64,000 nucleotides of DNA, taken from the NCBI GenBank assembly GCA_009839725.1, contig VXPF01000117.1:1-64000 (forward strand), given 5' to 3'. The stretch comes from Dehalococcoidia bacterium. Its GTDB lineage: Bacteria > Chloroflexota > Dehalococcoidia > Tepidiformales > Tepidiformaceae. Shown here in pieces: positions 41,915 through 55,275 of the stretch (the stretch's first letter is position 1; each line of letters starts with the position of its first letter). Both the position numbers and the translations under genes were made by a program. Under the pieces are notes generated by a model. The model was not told the origin of the DNA. It did no database searches and worked only from the letters and a program-made list of their open reading frames with translations.

Positions 41915-43852
41915 TCATCGCGCCGGCACGCCGATGAACTCCAGATCGAGCCGCGCCTGGGCCCTCCCGACGCGCCAGCACACGACCTCCCCCGACTGGC
42001 GCAGGGCGCAGGCATGGGAGTCCGCGAGGCTTACCGCCTGGTAGCTGCCCGGCGGTGCGCTCGACCCGCTCCACTCATCGCTCCAGCAGGCCAACTCGCC
42101 CGACTCTCGCAGAGTACAGAGCGCGGCACCTTCAACATAACCACCCACCTCCAGGAGGTCGTAGGCGCTGGGGGGCACGACCGATGCGTAGTAGTCAAGG
42201 GTCTCGTCCGACACCCCAGTGGAGCCCAAGCCCCAACACGCGAGTTCGCCCGACCGTTTCACTCCGCACCCCATGTTCCATGCCACACCCAGGGTCCGAT
42301 AGGGGCCGGGATGAACGTCGACACCGCCCTCTAGCTGCCAGCACACCACGTCTCCCGAGTTGCGAAGGCCGCAGGCATCCGCGCCGCCTGCGCTGACCGC
42401 GACGTAACTTCCCGCGGGTACGTCCAGGAACCAGGGACCGGGGTCGTACCTCGGGGGTTGGGGAACAGTCTCCCAGCAGGCAATCGCCCCGGTATCCTGC
42501 ACGCCACAGGCGAAGCCTCCAGACCCAGTGGCGAGGGCTACGTACTTCCCGGCTGGCGCTGCGTCGGGGAGCACGCCTTCGGGATTCCAGCAGACCGGCT
42601 CGCCCGTCACGCGCAGCGCACATACGGTGCTACTCGCCAACTGCAGCCACCGATAGCCCTCTTCTGTGTAACTGGCGATGGAAAAGAAATTCGGGTGGAA
42701 TCTGGCCGCGCTGACCGACTGGAACTCGCCCGGGGGAATGTGCCGGCGCACGGCCTCCCAGCCCCAGCACTCGATCTCCCCCGAGTCCCGCACGGCGCAG
42801 GTGTAGTTGGTGTGGGAGCCCCAGAAGGATGACGCACTCACCGAACGGTAGTGTCCCGGTGGCGGTTCACCTCCAGGGGAATGCCCGGTCCAGCAGAAGA
42901 GGGCGCCCGACTCCAGAACACCGCAGTCCTCAGCGCCGAGGTCGAGCGCCACGAACTTCCGAGACCCCACGAAGGGCTGCTCCCAGTCCTCGATCTCTCC
43001 CCAGCACGCAAGCTCGCCCGATTCCCGAATCGCGCAGGCGTAGTCAATGCCCGTCGCGATGGCGCTGAACTTCCCCTGCGGCGCTTCGGTCTGGTTGGCC
43101 GGGTCGCCCCCCCAGCAGGCGACCTCGCCGGATTCCCGCAGCGCGCAGTTGGGATAACCCGTCGCGTCCACCGTTTGGTATCGTCCCGGAGGAGTCTCGA
43201 TTTCGCCGTCCTTCCCCCAGCAGACCAAGTCGCCTGATACGCGTATCGCACAGGTTTCCCGCAGGCCGGCGCTGATCGCGGCGAATCGCCCCCGGGGAGC
43301 GTCGAGGAGGCCTCGGTCCGCGTCCCTAACGTCGCCCCAACAGACGATCTCGCCCCCACGCCGTATCGCGCAGGCGTGGCCCGATCCAAGCGCCACCGCA
43401 ACGTATTTTCCCGGGGGCGCCTCGTCCTGGCCGCCGTCGTCGCACTCCGGTGGCACGCAGCGGTACCCGAGGCTGGTGCTCACCTCGACAAATTCGGTCT
43501 CCACCTTGGGCCACTGACCCCACTTTGCGTCGGCGTAGCACTTCAGCTCTCCTGTGACCTCCACCGCGCAGACGTACAAACCGTAGGGGTCCAGGGCCAT
43601 GTCCCGGTGTCTTCCGGGCAGCACCTCGGCTCCGCCGCGGCTCCAACACACCAGCTTGCCGGACTCCCGCAGCGCACAGACTGCCCAGCGCGTACTGAAT
43701 CCGTCGTGACTGCTCTTGACCGCGACCACCGGATCCCAGCCCTGCTCTGAGTCGCCCCAGACCACGAGAGCGGCCCCCACAGCCGCGCCGACGACAATCG
43801 CGGCGACCAGCGCTCCCAGGGCCACGGTTCCCCTGCGCGAGGAGATTGCCAT
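41915..43852 (-). CDS. Membrane-anchored RCC1-like Cys-rich repeat protein
   Basis: 645 residues. A hydrophobic N-terminal segment (about residues 9-32) leads into about 14-15 repeats around CALRESGEVVCWG, each with a Cys pair; one near the N-terminus is degenerate (RCVPPECDDG). Repeats are more diverged and irregular in length than those of the 8165-10354 protein, and there is no HTH. The repeats are probably exported. No att-like tRNA fragment is seen beside it. Divergent from the cysS-like gene. Function unknown. Confidence 0.82.
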   Translation of the reverse strand: MAISSRRGTVALGALVAAIVVGAAVGAALVVWGDSEQGWDPVVAVKSSHDGFSTRWAVCALRESGKLVCWSRGGAEVLPGRHRDMALDPYGLYVCAVEVTGELKCYADAKWGQWPKVETEFVEVSTSLGYRCVPPECDDGGQDEAPPGKYVAVALGSGHACAIRRGGEIVCWGDVRDADRGLLDAPRGRFAAISAGLRETCAIRVSGDLVCWGKDGEIETPPGRYQTVDATGYPNCALRESGEVACWGGDPANQTEAPQGKFSAIATGIDYACAIRESGELACWGEIEDWEQPFVGSRKFVALDLGAEDCGVLESGALFCWTGHSPGGEPPPGHYRSVSASSFWGSHTNYTCAVRDSGEIECWGWEAVRRHIPPGEFQSVSAARFHPNFFSIASYTEEGYRWLQLASSTVCALRVTGEPVCWNPEGVLPDAAPAGKYVALATGSGGFACGVQDTGAIACWETVPQPPRYDPGPWFLDVPAGSYVAVSAGGADACGLRNSGDVVCWQLEGGVDVHPGPYRTLGVAWNMGCGVKRSGELACWGLGSTGVSDETLDYYASVVPPSAYDLLEVGGYVEGAALCTLRESGELACWSDEWSGSSAPPGSYQAVSLADSHACALRQSGEVVCWRVGRAQARLDLEFIGVPAR

Positions 43853-43920
43853 GACGCAAACGTACCAGCAGGCGGGCCGAATTACCCTGCCCCCTGGCGC
43901 CCTGCCCCCAACGCCACGAA

Positions 43921-43942
43921 GGGCGCCCCGTGCAGGGCGCCC
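43921..43942 (+). other. Perfect inverted repeat in the divergent region before the cysS-like gene
   Basis: GGGCGCCC-CGTGCA-GGGCGCCC. Each arm is itself palindromic. It sits between the start of the RCC1-like gene (43852) and the cysS-like gene (44046). It could be an operator or a transcript hairpin; I see no T-box sequence. Confidence 0.4.
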
Positions 43943-44045
43943 TCGGGATGGGTGGGCTATCGGTGTCGGGCTCCACTTGTGCTCGCGGCTCGCAGAGGGG
44001 CGCTCTGGTACGCTTCCCCCTCCAGAGGACGCCCGGGAGCGGCCC

Positions 44046-45241
<1,196 letters not shown>

Positions 45242-45245
<4 letters not shown>

Positions 45246-45631
45246 GCGAGAGCAGGGAGGGGAGTCAAGCGGGCCTGATACATGATGAGGTGGGCGGGGA
45301 CGAGGCGCTGCTCCACCGGGTCAACGGCCAGGCCGAGGCCCTCGAGCGTGTAGGCGCCAAGCAGGGGCGGGGCATCATCCTCGCCGAAGATCACGAGCGT
45401 TGTCACGGTCTCTCCGTCGATGGTCGCTCGCGCCTCCCCGATGTCTGCGTTCATGCGGCGCCCATCGGCCAGCAGCAATCTTCGCTGCCCGAACGGCTCA
45501 ACGTTCAGCTCCCGAAGAAGCCGGCCGGGCAGTACCGTGTAGGCGGCGCCGGTATCGACGGTCGCCTCGACTTCCCGCGACTGCCGCCCGCTCACATCGG
45601 CGATGCGAAGCGGAGAGGTGAAAGTTCCCAC
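45242..45631 (-). CDS. Retropepsin-like (clan AA) aspartic protease
   Basis: 129 residues. Active-site motif TVDTGAAYTVLP and the flap/ψ-loop ending PPLLGAYTLEGLGLAVDP are diagnostic for small bacterial clan AA aspartic proteases, which dimerise. GTG 45631 is chosen because GGAGGAG stands 7 nt upstream and the resulting VGTFTSPLRI aligns with the usual MGTF start. ATG 45664 is an alternative. It may be co-transcribed with dnaG upstream. Physiological substrate unknown. Confidence 0.82.
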
Positions 45632-45755
45632 GCTGGCGCTCCTCCGGTTCCTCACTCGTGGCATTCATTGTACAGGACTCAGATAGCGGCCGGCGACCAA
45701 GACAGGAACAAGAATGCGAAAACGCAGCCCTGGTACCCAACCGAAGTGGTAAGCG

Positions 45756-47606
45756 CTAAGAGGCGTCGCGCTCCTCGCGACGGTGGATGCTGAGCCCCAG
45801 CTCCAGTTCCTCGATGGCTTTCTCTGCAAGCTCGATCGTGTCTTCGGAGGGGAGCGCGCCGAGCCAGGCGCGGTGGGCGACCTCCGTGACTCGGGCGGCG
45901 CCCAACTCGCGTTCCGCCTCGGCCAGCTCCTCCGTGACAGCCGACTGCCTCTGGATGAGCCGCTCGCGCACGATGTGCCGGATGAGGTCGGAGGCGCGCT
46001 CGCGGGCATCGGCGGGGGTGAGCGCCGGCTCCCGGCGGGCGTGGAGGCGCGCGAGGCGAGCGGCAATCGGGTCGTCATCGTCCTTGCCGATGGCGTCGAG
46101 CTCGTCGTGGCGCCAGCGCTGGACGATCTCGCGGTCGAGCGCGTCAAGGAAGAGATCGGGGGGCAGGTGGCGCAGGTCCGCGCGCAGGCCGGGGTGGTGC
46201 AGGAGCGTCGAGAGGAGCGCTTCCTCGGCGGGCGCCCGAACGGCGACGACTTCGGCCTCGGGGCGGGACTGCGGGCCGCGCGCCTGGACGCGAAGGCGGT
46301 CGGCGATGGCCCGCTCGGCGATTCCGAGGCGGCGGGCGATGCCCTGGATGTGGGAGGAGCGCTCGACGGGGTTGCGGACGGCGAGGAGCACGGGCCGGAG
46401 TCGGTCGACGATGCGGCTAGCTTCCAGCGGCGAGTCCACGCGGCTCCCAGCGATGAGCCGCTCGAGGAGGAAGCGTGCGAAGGGGGTCGCGTTCTCGATG
46501 GCGGCGCGCCAGGCCTCGGGATCCTCGCGGGTGAGGTCGTCGGGATCCTGGCCGGCGGGGAGGGGGGCGACGCGGAGGTCGAGGTCGACATCTGCGGCAA
46601 TGGCCTCGGCGCTGCGCTGGGCGGCGCCCATCGCCTCGGGCGAGCCGAAGTCGAGGAGGAGGGAGCCGGCGCGTTCGGCGGCGGCCATGCCGGCGCTATC
46701 GGGGTCCATGGCGAGGACGACGCGTGAAGCGAAGCGTGTGAGCCTCGCGGCGTGGCGCTCCGTAAGGGAGGTGCCCATGGTGGCGACGAGGTTTCGGAAG
46801 CCGGCCTGCCACGGCCCGATCACGTCGAGGTAGCCCTCGACGACGACGACGGTCCCGCTCTCGCGGGCCTGCTCGCCGGCGACATCGAGGGCGTAGAGGG
46901 TGCGGCCCTTGTCGAAGATCTCGGTCTGGGGGGAGTTGAGGTACTTGGGCTCGCCGTCTCCGAGGATGCGCCCTCCGAGGCCGACGAACACGCCGCGGTC
47001 GTCGGCGATGGGGATGATGACGCGCCCGCGGAAGCGGTCGTAGGGCGCCCCGCCGGAGTCGCTCTCGTGCAGGACTCCCGCCGCGAGGGCGTCCTCGTCG
47101 CTGTATCCGCGCCCGAGCAGGTAATCGCGCAACAGGCTCCACTCGTCGGGGGCCCAGCCGAGGTGGAAGCGTTGGACCGTCTCCTCGTTCAGGCCGCGTG
47201 CCTCTGCGAGGTAGTTGCGGGCCTCCGCGCCCTGCTCCCCGGCGAGCTGCTGCTCGTAGAAGTCGACGGCGGCGGAGACGATGCCGCTGAGGCGCTCGGC
47301 GCGGGTGCGCTGCTCGGCGGCGCGCGCCGAGAGCTCGACGCCGGCCTCCTCGGCGAGGATGCGCAGCGACTCGCGGAAGTCGACGTTTTCGCGCTTCTGG
47401 ACGAAGGAGAAGATGTCGCCGCCTTCGCCGCAACTGCCGAAGCAGCGCCACGATCCGCGATCGGTGAAGACGTAGAAGGAGGGCGTCTTTTCGGTGTGGA
47501 AGGGGCAGAGGCCGCGGAAGTTGCGGCCTGCCTTCTGGAGCTTGACGGACCGCCCGATGTACTCGGCCGGGTCGATTCGCCGCTTGATCTCCGTGACGGC
47601 GTCCAC
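45756..47606 (-). CDS. dnaG: DNA primase DnaG
   Basis: 616 residues. The CHC2-type zinc finger has C34-P-F-H37 and C55-FGS-C59 (CFGSCGEGG). TOPRIM follows with VVVVEGYLDVIG and the MDPDSAG acidic motif, then a C-terminal helicase-interaction domain. Makes RNA primers at the replication fork. Starts at GTG 47606, with TAGGAT ending 6 nt upstream and no Shine-Dalgarno, so probably leaderless. No rpoD follows it here, unlike in many bacteria. Confidence 0.96.
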   Translation of the reverse strand: MDAVTEIKRRIDPAEYIGRSVKLQKAGRNFRGLCPFHTEKTPSFYVFTDRGSWRCFGSCGEGGDIFSFVQKRENVDFRESLRILAEEAGVELSARAAEQRTRAERLSGIVSAAVDFYEQQLAGEQGAEARNYLAEARGLNEETVQRFHLGWAPDEWSLLRDYLLGRGYSDEDALAAGVLHESDSGGAPYDRFRGRVIIPIADDRGVFVGLGGRILGDGEPKYLNSPQTEIFDKGRTLYALDVAGEQARESGTVVVVEGYLDVIGPWQAGFRNLVATMGTSLTERHAARLTRFASRVVLAMDPDSAGMAAAERAGSLLLDFGSPEAMGAAQRSAEAIAADVDLDLRVAPLPAGQDPDDLTREDPEAWRAAIENATPFARFLLERLIAGSRVDSPLEASRIVDRLRPVLLAVRNPVERSSHIQGIARRLGIAERAIADRLRVQARGPQSRPEAEVVAVRAPAEEALLSTLLHHPGLRADLRHLPPDLFLDALDREIVQRWRHDELDAIGKDDDDPIAARLARLHARREPALTPADARERASDLIRHIVRERLIQRQSAVTEELAEAERELGAARVTEVAHRAWLGALPSEDTIELAEKAIEELELGLSIHRREERDAS

Positions 47607-47612
47607 GCCCGA

Positions 47613-47618
47613 ATCCTA
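47613..47618 (-). promoter_or_regulatory. -10 element (TAGGAT) of dnaG
   Basis: Minus-strand TAGGAT ends 6 nt before GTG 47606, implying transcription begins at the start codon. Confidence 0.45.
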
Positions 47619-47634
47619 CTCCCTGCCGGGGCTG

Positions 47635-49410
47635 CTAGGAGCCGTCCCCCAGGTCGGGTTCTTCCGGTCCCTCAACCCCGGACTCCTCGCCGGTGTCAGG
47701 GGTGGGTGTCTCGGGCGGAATGTCGACGACGTTCGGGTTGGGCACGCTGGTGCTCCCCTCGTTCACCCCGTCGATAAAGAGCGTGATCCGGATGGCCTCC
47801 CCCGTCTGGGGAACGGCGATGTCGTCGATCTCGACCGACTCCCCTTCACCGATAGCGAGCGGGGAGATGGTCCTGGTCGTCGTCTCGCCGGGGACGCTTA
47901 TCACGAGGCGGGCGTCGTTGGTGGAGAGGGGGTCCCCGGCATTCGCGATGGTCACCCTGAGGACGTCCCCGGAAACGACCGCCGCGAGCGAAAGATCGGG
48001 TCCGGCGAAGGGGGGCACCACGATGAAGTCGACCTGGTTGTTGTCCTCGCTGGACTCGGCGACGGCGTCGTCGGGGTCGACCGTTACCCGCACCGTTATC
48101 TGCTCGGTCACGGGCGGATCGATCGTGAAGTTCAGGGCGGCCGTGTCGTTGGGCTCCATGGAGAGGTTTTCGGCCAGCTCGATCGGCGTTGCGACCTCGT
48201 CCGGGTCGTCGGGAACTTCCTCGACGCGAACCACGATGGCCCCCGAGAAGGAATTCGTGGAGGTGTTCGTGATGGTGACGCGGAGAGTGGCGCCCCGGTC
48301 GAGAAGCACGGCGTTCGTGGGGATGAAGTCGGGCGCGTTGAGCGGAGCCGTGGAGGTTGGCGTGGCCGTTGCCGTGGTGGTCGTTTCGGGTTCGCCATCG
48401 CCATTGCCCTCGGAGTCGCCGGTATCCACCGGCGTGGGAGGCGGTGTAGGGGTGGGCGAGGGTGGAGGCGGGGCATCGACGTCGGGAAGGTCGGCGAGAT
48501 CGCCGGGATCGATATCCACGGCGTTGAGGCGAACCCAGAGGCCGTTTTCGAGCTGGAGCCACTGTTGATCCCTGGTCCGGCCGGTCACCGTGATGACTTG
48601 TCCGGGCTCCAGCGTGCCGGCCTGGTTGTATTCACCGCTGGGGCCGGTGCGCAACTCGGTGACACCCACCACAAGGGCCGTCGTGCTCGGCTCGGGCGTC
48701 TCCTCGGGCGAAGGCACGACGACGACCTGGATGGGGTCGGTCTGGATCTCGTCGCCGCCTGCGGTGTAGGCGAGGACAACGAGGTCATAGACCCCGGCAG
48801 CCTCAAAGCGGGCGGTGAGCACGGCGGCGTAGGTATTTTCGGCCGTGACCCTGCTGGTGAAGACCTGGTCCTTCGTGATGCCGGTGATCAGCAGCTCGAA
48901 CCGGACGATGTCCTCGCCAGAGACCACCGAGACGATGACGGTGAGCTCCTCATCGACGGTAAGCCGTTGCCCGGGCGAGGGCGTCTCGATGCGAGCCTCG
49001 GGCGTGACTGCGACGACCGTCGGTTCCACCGGTGGTTCGTCGCCGTTGTCGTTGAGGACCCGAAAAAGCAGGAAGATGAGGATGCCGCCGATCACGAGCG
49101 CGGCGATGGTGAAGAAGTAGGCGGCCGCCGTGCGGCCCAGCGAGCGGCGTGTGGCGCCGTAGTAGCCCGCACGCGGGCCGTCGCGTCCGTAGGTACGCAG
49201 GTCGGGCGTGCTGCGACGCAGGTGCTGGGACTCCCATGGGTCGACCGTCCGAGGCTCAGGGTCCGGCGGCACGCCGATGACCCGGCCGCCCTCACCGGGA
49301 TCACGGGAAGGTGGGGAGGGGGAGCCGCCCGCCGGAGGCGGGGTCCCCGAGGACGTCCCGCCGATCAGGGGCTCGTCGTCGGGAGGGCCGGGACGGTCCT
49401 GCTCACTCAC
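47635..49410 (-). CDS. Membrane-anchored SH3b/CARDB protein
   Basis: 591 residues. A Pro/Gly/Ser-rich cytoplasmic N-terminus (~95 residues), one transmembrane helix (AAAYFFTIAALVIGGILIFLLF), an Ig-like beta domain, a bacterial SH3 segment (VVGVTELRTGPSGEYNQAGTLEPGQVITVTG...WVRLN), a Pro/Thr linker and two CARDB-like beta modules (SSEDNNQVDF). Probably faces the cell surface and binds wall or envelope components. Lies between dgt and dnaG on the same strand, 28 bp from dnaG. No enzyme motif seen. Confidence 0.8.
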   Translation of the reverse strand: MSEQDRPGPPDDEPLIGGTSSGTPPPAGGSPSPPSRDPGEGGRVIGVPPDPEPRTVDPWESQHLRRSTPDLRTYGRDGPRAGYYGATRRSLGRTAAAYFFTIAALVIGGILIFLLFRVLNDNGDEPPVEPTVVAVTPEARIETPSPGQRLTVDEELTVIVSVVSGEDIVRFELLITGITKDQVFTSRVTAENTYAAVLTARFEAAGVYDLVVLAYTAGGDEIQTDPIQVVVVPSPEETPEPSTTALVVGVTELRTGPSGEYNQAGTLEPGQVITVTGRTRDQQWLQLENGLWVRLNAVDIDPGDLADLPDVDAPPPPSPTPTPPPTPVDTGDSEGNGDGEPETTTTATATPTSTAPLNAPDFIPTNAVLLDRGATLRVTITNTSTNSFSGAIVVRVEEVPDDPDEVATPIELAENLSMEPNDTAALNFTIDPPVTEQITVRVTVDPDDAVAESSEDNNQVDFIVVPPFAGPDLSLAAVVSGDVLRVTIANAGDPLSTNDARLVISVPGETTTRTISPLAIGEGESVEIDDIAVPQTGEAIRITLFIDGVNEGSTSVPNPNVVDIPPETPTPDTGEESGVEGPEEPDLGDGS

Positions 49411-49478
49411 AAGCGATAAGCCTTCGCCACCACCACCTCAGTATCCCATCCCACTGGCAGAAGGCAATCCGCGAGCCC

Positions 49479-50543
49479 TTACAGGGGCCATCCGATCGCG
49501 TCCTCGCAATCGAGATCGGCGGCGAGACGGATGGCGTAGCGATCGGTCATTCCGCTGACGAAGTCGGCAGCGCGGCGCGGGAGGGGGTCGTCCGGAAGGG
49601 AGTAGTCCGGGGAGATTGCCTCGGGGTGGTCGATGGCGTGCCGGAAGAGGAAGCGCACGATGTTCTTGGCGTGCTCCACCTCGGCGCGGCGCTCGGCCAG
49701 CAGGTAGATGTTCTGGAACATGTACTCGCGCAGCTCGTTCACGGCGCCGTGCACCGTGGGGCTCATGGTGACGGCGGGGAGCTGATCGCCTTCCTCGCAC
49801 CCGTCCCCGGTGACAGCCCAGCTCGACTCGACGACATCGGTGACGAGCACCTCGAGGCGCTCGCCGTGGGAGCGCCCGAGGACGCGCTGCGACACGGCGG
49901 GCAGGTCGTCCTCGCCGATGAGGCCGGCGCGGATGGCGTCCTGAACGTCGTGGTTGAGGTAGGCGAGCGCGTCGGCAAGCTTGACGACCTGCCCCTCGAG
50001 CGTCTCGGGGATGCCCCAGCCCTCGGCGAGCACGTCCTCGCGAGCCTTGCTGGACTTGCGCACGCCGTCGAGCACCTCGTGGGTGAGATTGAGGCCGCGC
50101 CCGTCGTGCTCCAGCTTGTCGAGCACGCGCTCGGACTGGTAGTTGTGGCGGAAGCCCTCGGGGAGGCACTCGGCGAGGGCTTCCTCGCCAGCGTGGCCAA
50201 AGGGGCCGTGGCCGATGTCGTGCCCCAGGGCGATGGCCTCGGCGAGGTCCTCGTTGAGGCGCAGGGCGCGGGCGATCGTGCGCCCCACCTGGGCCACCTC
50301 GAAGGTGTGCGTGAGGCGCGTGACGAAGTGGTCCTGCTGGGGCGCGATGAAGACTTGCGTCTTGTGTTTGAGGCGGCGGAAGGCCTTGGTGTGGATGATG
50401 CGGTCGCGGTCCCGCTGGAAGGCGGCGCGCACGGAGGAGGGCTCTTCGGGGCGGGAGCGGGTGGCGTTCAGGGAGCGCGCGGCGAAGGGGCTCAGGCGCT
50501 CCTCATCCTGCTCGATGCGATGGCGCACGCGGTGCAGGTCCAC
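49479..50543 (-). CDS. dgt: dGTP triphosphohydrolase-like HD protein
   Basis: 354 residues. The HD-domain ligands are visible in VTRLTHTFEVAQVGR, ALGHDIGHGPFGHAGE and the later LAYLNHDVQDA. N-terminal SRPEEPSSVRAAFQRDRDRIIHTKAFRRLKHKTQVF is typical of the dNTPase family. Hydrolyses dNTPs to nucleoside and triphosphate. GGAGGGAG precedes GTG 50543. It sits next to ppdK and upstream of the SH3b gene and dnaG, a common arrangement in this type of genome. Confidence 0.93.
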   Translation of the reverse strand: MDLHRVRHRIEQDEERLSPFAARSLNATRSRPEEPSSVRAAFQRDRDRIIHTKAFRRLKHKTQVFIAPQQDHFVTRLTHTFEVAQVGRTIARALRLNEDLAEAIALGHDIGHGPFGHAGEEALAECLPEGFRHNYQSERVLDKLEHDGRGLNLTHEVLDGVRKSSKAREDVLAEGWGIPETLEGQVVKLADALAYLNHDVQDAIRAGLIGEDDLPAVSQRVLGRSHGERLEVLVTDVVESSWAVTGDGCEEGDQLPAVTMSPTVHGAVNELREYMFQNIYLLAERRAEVEHAKNIVRFLFRHAIDHPEAISPDYSLPDDPLPRRAADFVSGMTDRYAIRLAADLDCEDAIGWPL

Positions 50544-50567
50544 CGTTTGCTCCCTCCGGGGTATGGC

Positions 50568-53297
<2,730 letters not shown>

Positions 53298-53424
53298 GGG
53301 GGGTCCTCCGGGTGTCTACGAGCCGCGGCTCCACGCGGCGCCCCGAGCGTATCCCGGCAGGGGGACCCAGACCAGTGGAAACGACCGGATTTCTTCGAAC
53401 GTTAACGCCGTGCGAATCGAGTCC

Positions 53425-55275
53425 CTATTCGACGGTGACGGTCTTGGCGAGGTTGCGGGGCTGGTCGATGTCGCAGCCCCGCGCATCGGCGGTGGCGTAG
53501 GCGAGCACCTGGAGGGGAACGATGGCGGCCAGGGGCTCGAGCAGGGCGGGGACGGAGGGCACCGTGAGGGCCTCGTTGGCGAGGGCGATAAGCTCCTCGT
53601 CGCCCTCGGTGACGAGGGCGAGCACCTCCCCGTCACGGGCACGGATCTGCTCGATGTTGGAGACGATCTTGCTGCGCAGGGCGTGCTCCCCCGCGAGCGC
53701 AACGGTGGGGAACTCGGGGTCGATGAGGGCGATCGGGCCGTGCTTCATCTCGCCGGCCGCGTAGCCCTCGGCGTGGACGTAGGAGAGCTCCTTCATCTTG
53801 AGCGCGCCTTCGAGGGCGATGGGGAGGGCGGGACCGCGGCCGAGGAAAAGGATGTGCTCCGTGGTGCGGAAGCGGTCCGCGGCCCGGGCGATCCGGTCGA
53901 AGGCGTCGAGCTGACGGCCGACGATCTCGGGCATGGCGGCGAGGTCCCGCACGTGGCGGGCGAGGTCGTCATCGCTGAGGCGCCCGCGGGCGCGGGCAGT
54001 CTCCAGCGCGAGCGCGAAGAGCGCCGCGATCGAGGTCGTGAACGTCTTGGTGCTGGCGACGCCGCGCTCGAGGCCGGCGTAGGTGTGGACGGTGCCGTCG
54101 GCGACGCGGGTGGTCTGGCTGCCGGGCGTGTTGCAGATGGTGATCTGGGGGGCGCCGCGGGCGCGCGCGACGGTCATCGCCTCGAGCACGTCGACGGTCT
54201 CGCCCGACTGGCTGACGGAGATGACGAGGGTCTCGGGACCGAGAACCGGCTCCCGGTAGCGGAACTCGCTAGCGTTGTCGATGTCGGCCGGGAGGCGGGC
54301 GATCTGCTCGAAGTACCAGCGCCCGACCATGGCGGCGTGCAGGCTCGTGCCCATCCCCACCAGCAGCACGCGCTCGACGCGCTCCAGCCAGGGCCGCGCC
54401 TCCGCGAGGTCGTCGAGGGAGAGGCGCGCGGGCTCGACCGTCATCAGGCCGCCGATGGTGTCGGCAAGGGCGGCCGGCTGCTCCATGACCTCCTTGAGCA
54501 TGTAGGTGTCGTACTCGCCCTTGAGGGCGCTCTCGGGGTCGAGGGAGACGGTGCGGGGCTCGACGGCGGCGGCGGACCCGTCGAGGGTCGCGTACGTGGC
54601 GCCCTGCTCGTCGATGCGGACGAGTTGGCGGTCGGCGAGGAAGGCGACGTCGCGGGTGTGGGGGAGGAGGGCGGCGAGGTCGCTGGAGAGGAGCATCTCG
54701 CCCTCGCCGTAGCCGACGACGACGGCGCCCGCGTTCCCGATGCGGGCGCCGACGGCGACGCCGGGCTCCCGCGAGGTGAGGGCGACGATCGCCTGGGACC
54801 CGGCAAGTCGGGCGCAGGTCTCGCGCATGGCGGCGAGGAGGTCGCGCCCGCCGTTCAGGGTCTCTTCGAGCAGGTGCGCGATGGTCTCGCTGTCGGTTTC
54901 GCTCTCGAAGGCGTGGCCGCGTTCGAGGAGCTCGGCGCGGAGGGCGGCGTAGTTCTCGACGATTCCGTTGTGGACGACGACGACGTCGTTGCCGGAGCCG
55001 GTGTGGGGATGCGCGTTGGCGTCGCTGGGGGCGCCGTGGGTGGCCCAACGGGTGTGACCAATGCCAGTCCGCGCGGGCGGTAGCGGCTCCGCGCCGATGG
55101 CGGCATCGAGCTCGGCGATCTTGCCGCGGCGCTTGGCGATGGCGGGTTCGCCCCCGGATTCCGGGAGGAGGGCGACACCGGCCGAGTCGTAGCCGCGATA
55201 TTCAAGGTCGCGCAGGCCGGCCATCAGGATGGGCGCGGCCTGACGCGAGCCGGTGTAGGCGATGATCCCGCACAT
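53425..55275 (-). CDS. glmS: Glutamine-fructose-6-phosphate aminotransferase (isomerising)
   Basis: 616 residues. N-terminal nucleophile Cys2 in MCGIIAYTG, GLRDLEYRGYDSAG, TRWATHG and NGIVENY identify the glutaminase domain. Two SIS domains follow (GMGTSLHAAMVGRWY, SQSGETVDVLEAM and FLGRGPALPIALEGALKMKE), ending DQPRNLAKTVTVE. Makes glucosamine-6-phosphate for cell-envelope sugars. ATG 55275 is fixed by the required Cys2. A 342-nt region without a gene lies upstream. Confidence 0.96.
   Translation of the reverse strand: MCGIIAYTGSRQAAPILMAGLRDLEYRGYDSAGVALLPESGGEPAIAKRRGKIAELDAAIGAEPLPPARTGIGHTRWATHGAPSDANAHPHTGSGNDVVVVHNGIVENYAALRAELLERGHAFESETDSETIAHLLEETLNGGRDLLAAMRETCARLAGSQAIVALTSREPGVAVGARIGNAGAVVVGYGEGEMLLSSDLAALLPHTRDVAFLADRQLVRIDEQGATYATLDGSAAAVEPRTVSLDPESALKGEYDTYMLKEVMEQPAALADTIGGLMTVEPARLSLDDLAEARPWLERVERVLLVGMGTSLHAAMVGRWYFEQIARLPADIDNASEFRYREPVLGPETLVISVSQSGETVDVLEAMTVARARGAPQITICNTPGSQTTRVADGTVHTYAGLERGVASTKTFTTSIAALFALALETARARGRLSDDDLARHVRDLAAMPEIVGRQLDAFDRIARAADRFRTTEHILFLGRGPALPIALEGALKMKELSYVHAEGYAAGEMKHGPIALIDPEFPTVALAGEHALRSKIVSNIEQIRARDGEVLALVTEGDEELIALANEALTVPSVPALLEPLAAIVPLQVLAYATADARGCDIDQPRNLAKTVTVE

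Noticed and set aside
43853-44045. T-box riboswitch before the cysS-like gene
   Set aside because: No T-box or specifier-loop sequence; only a GC inverted repeat.
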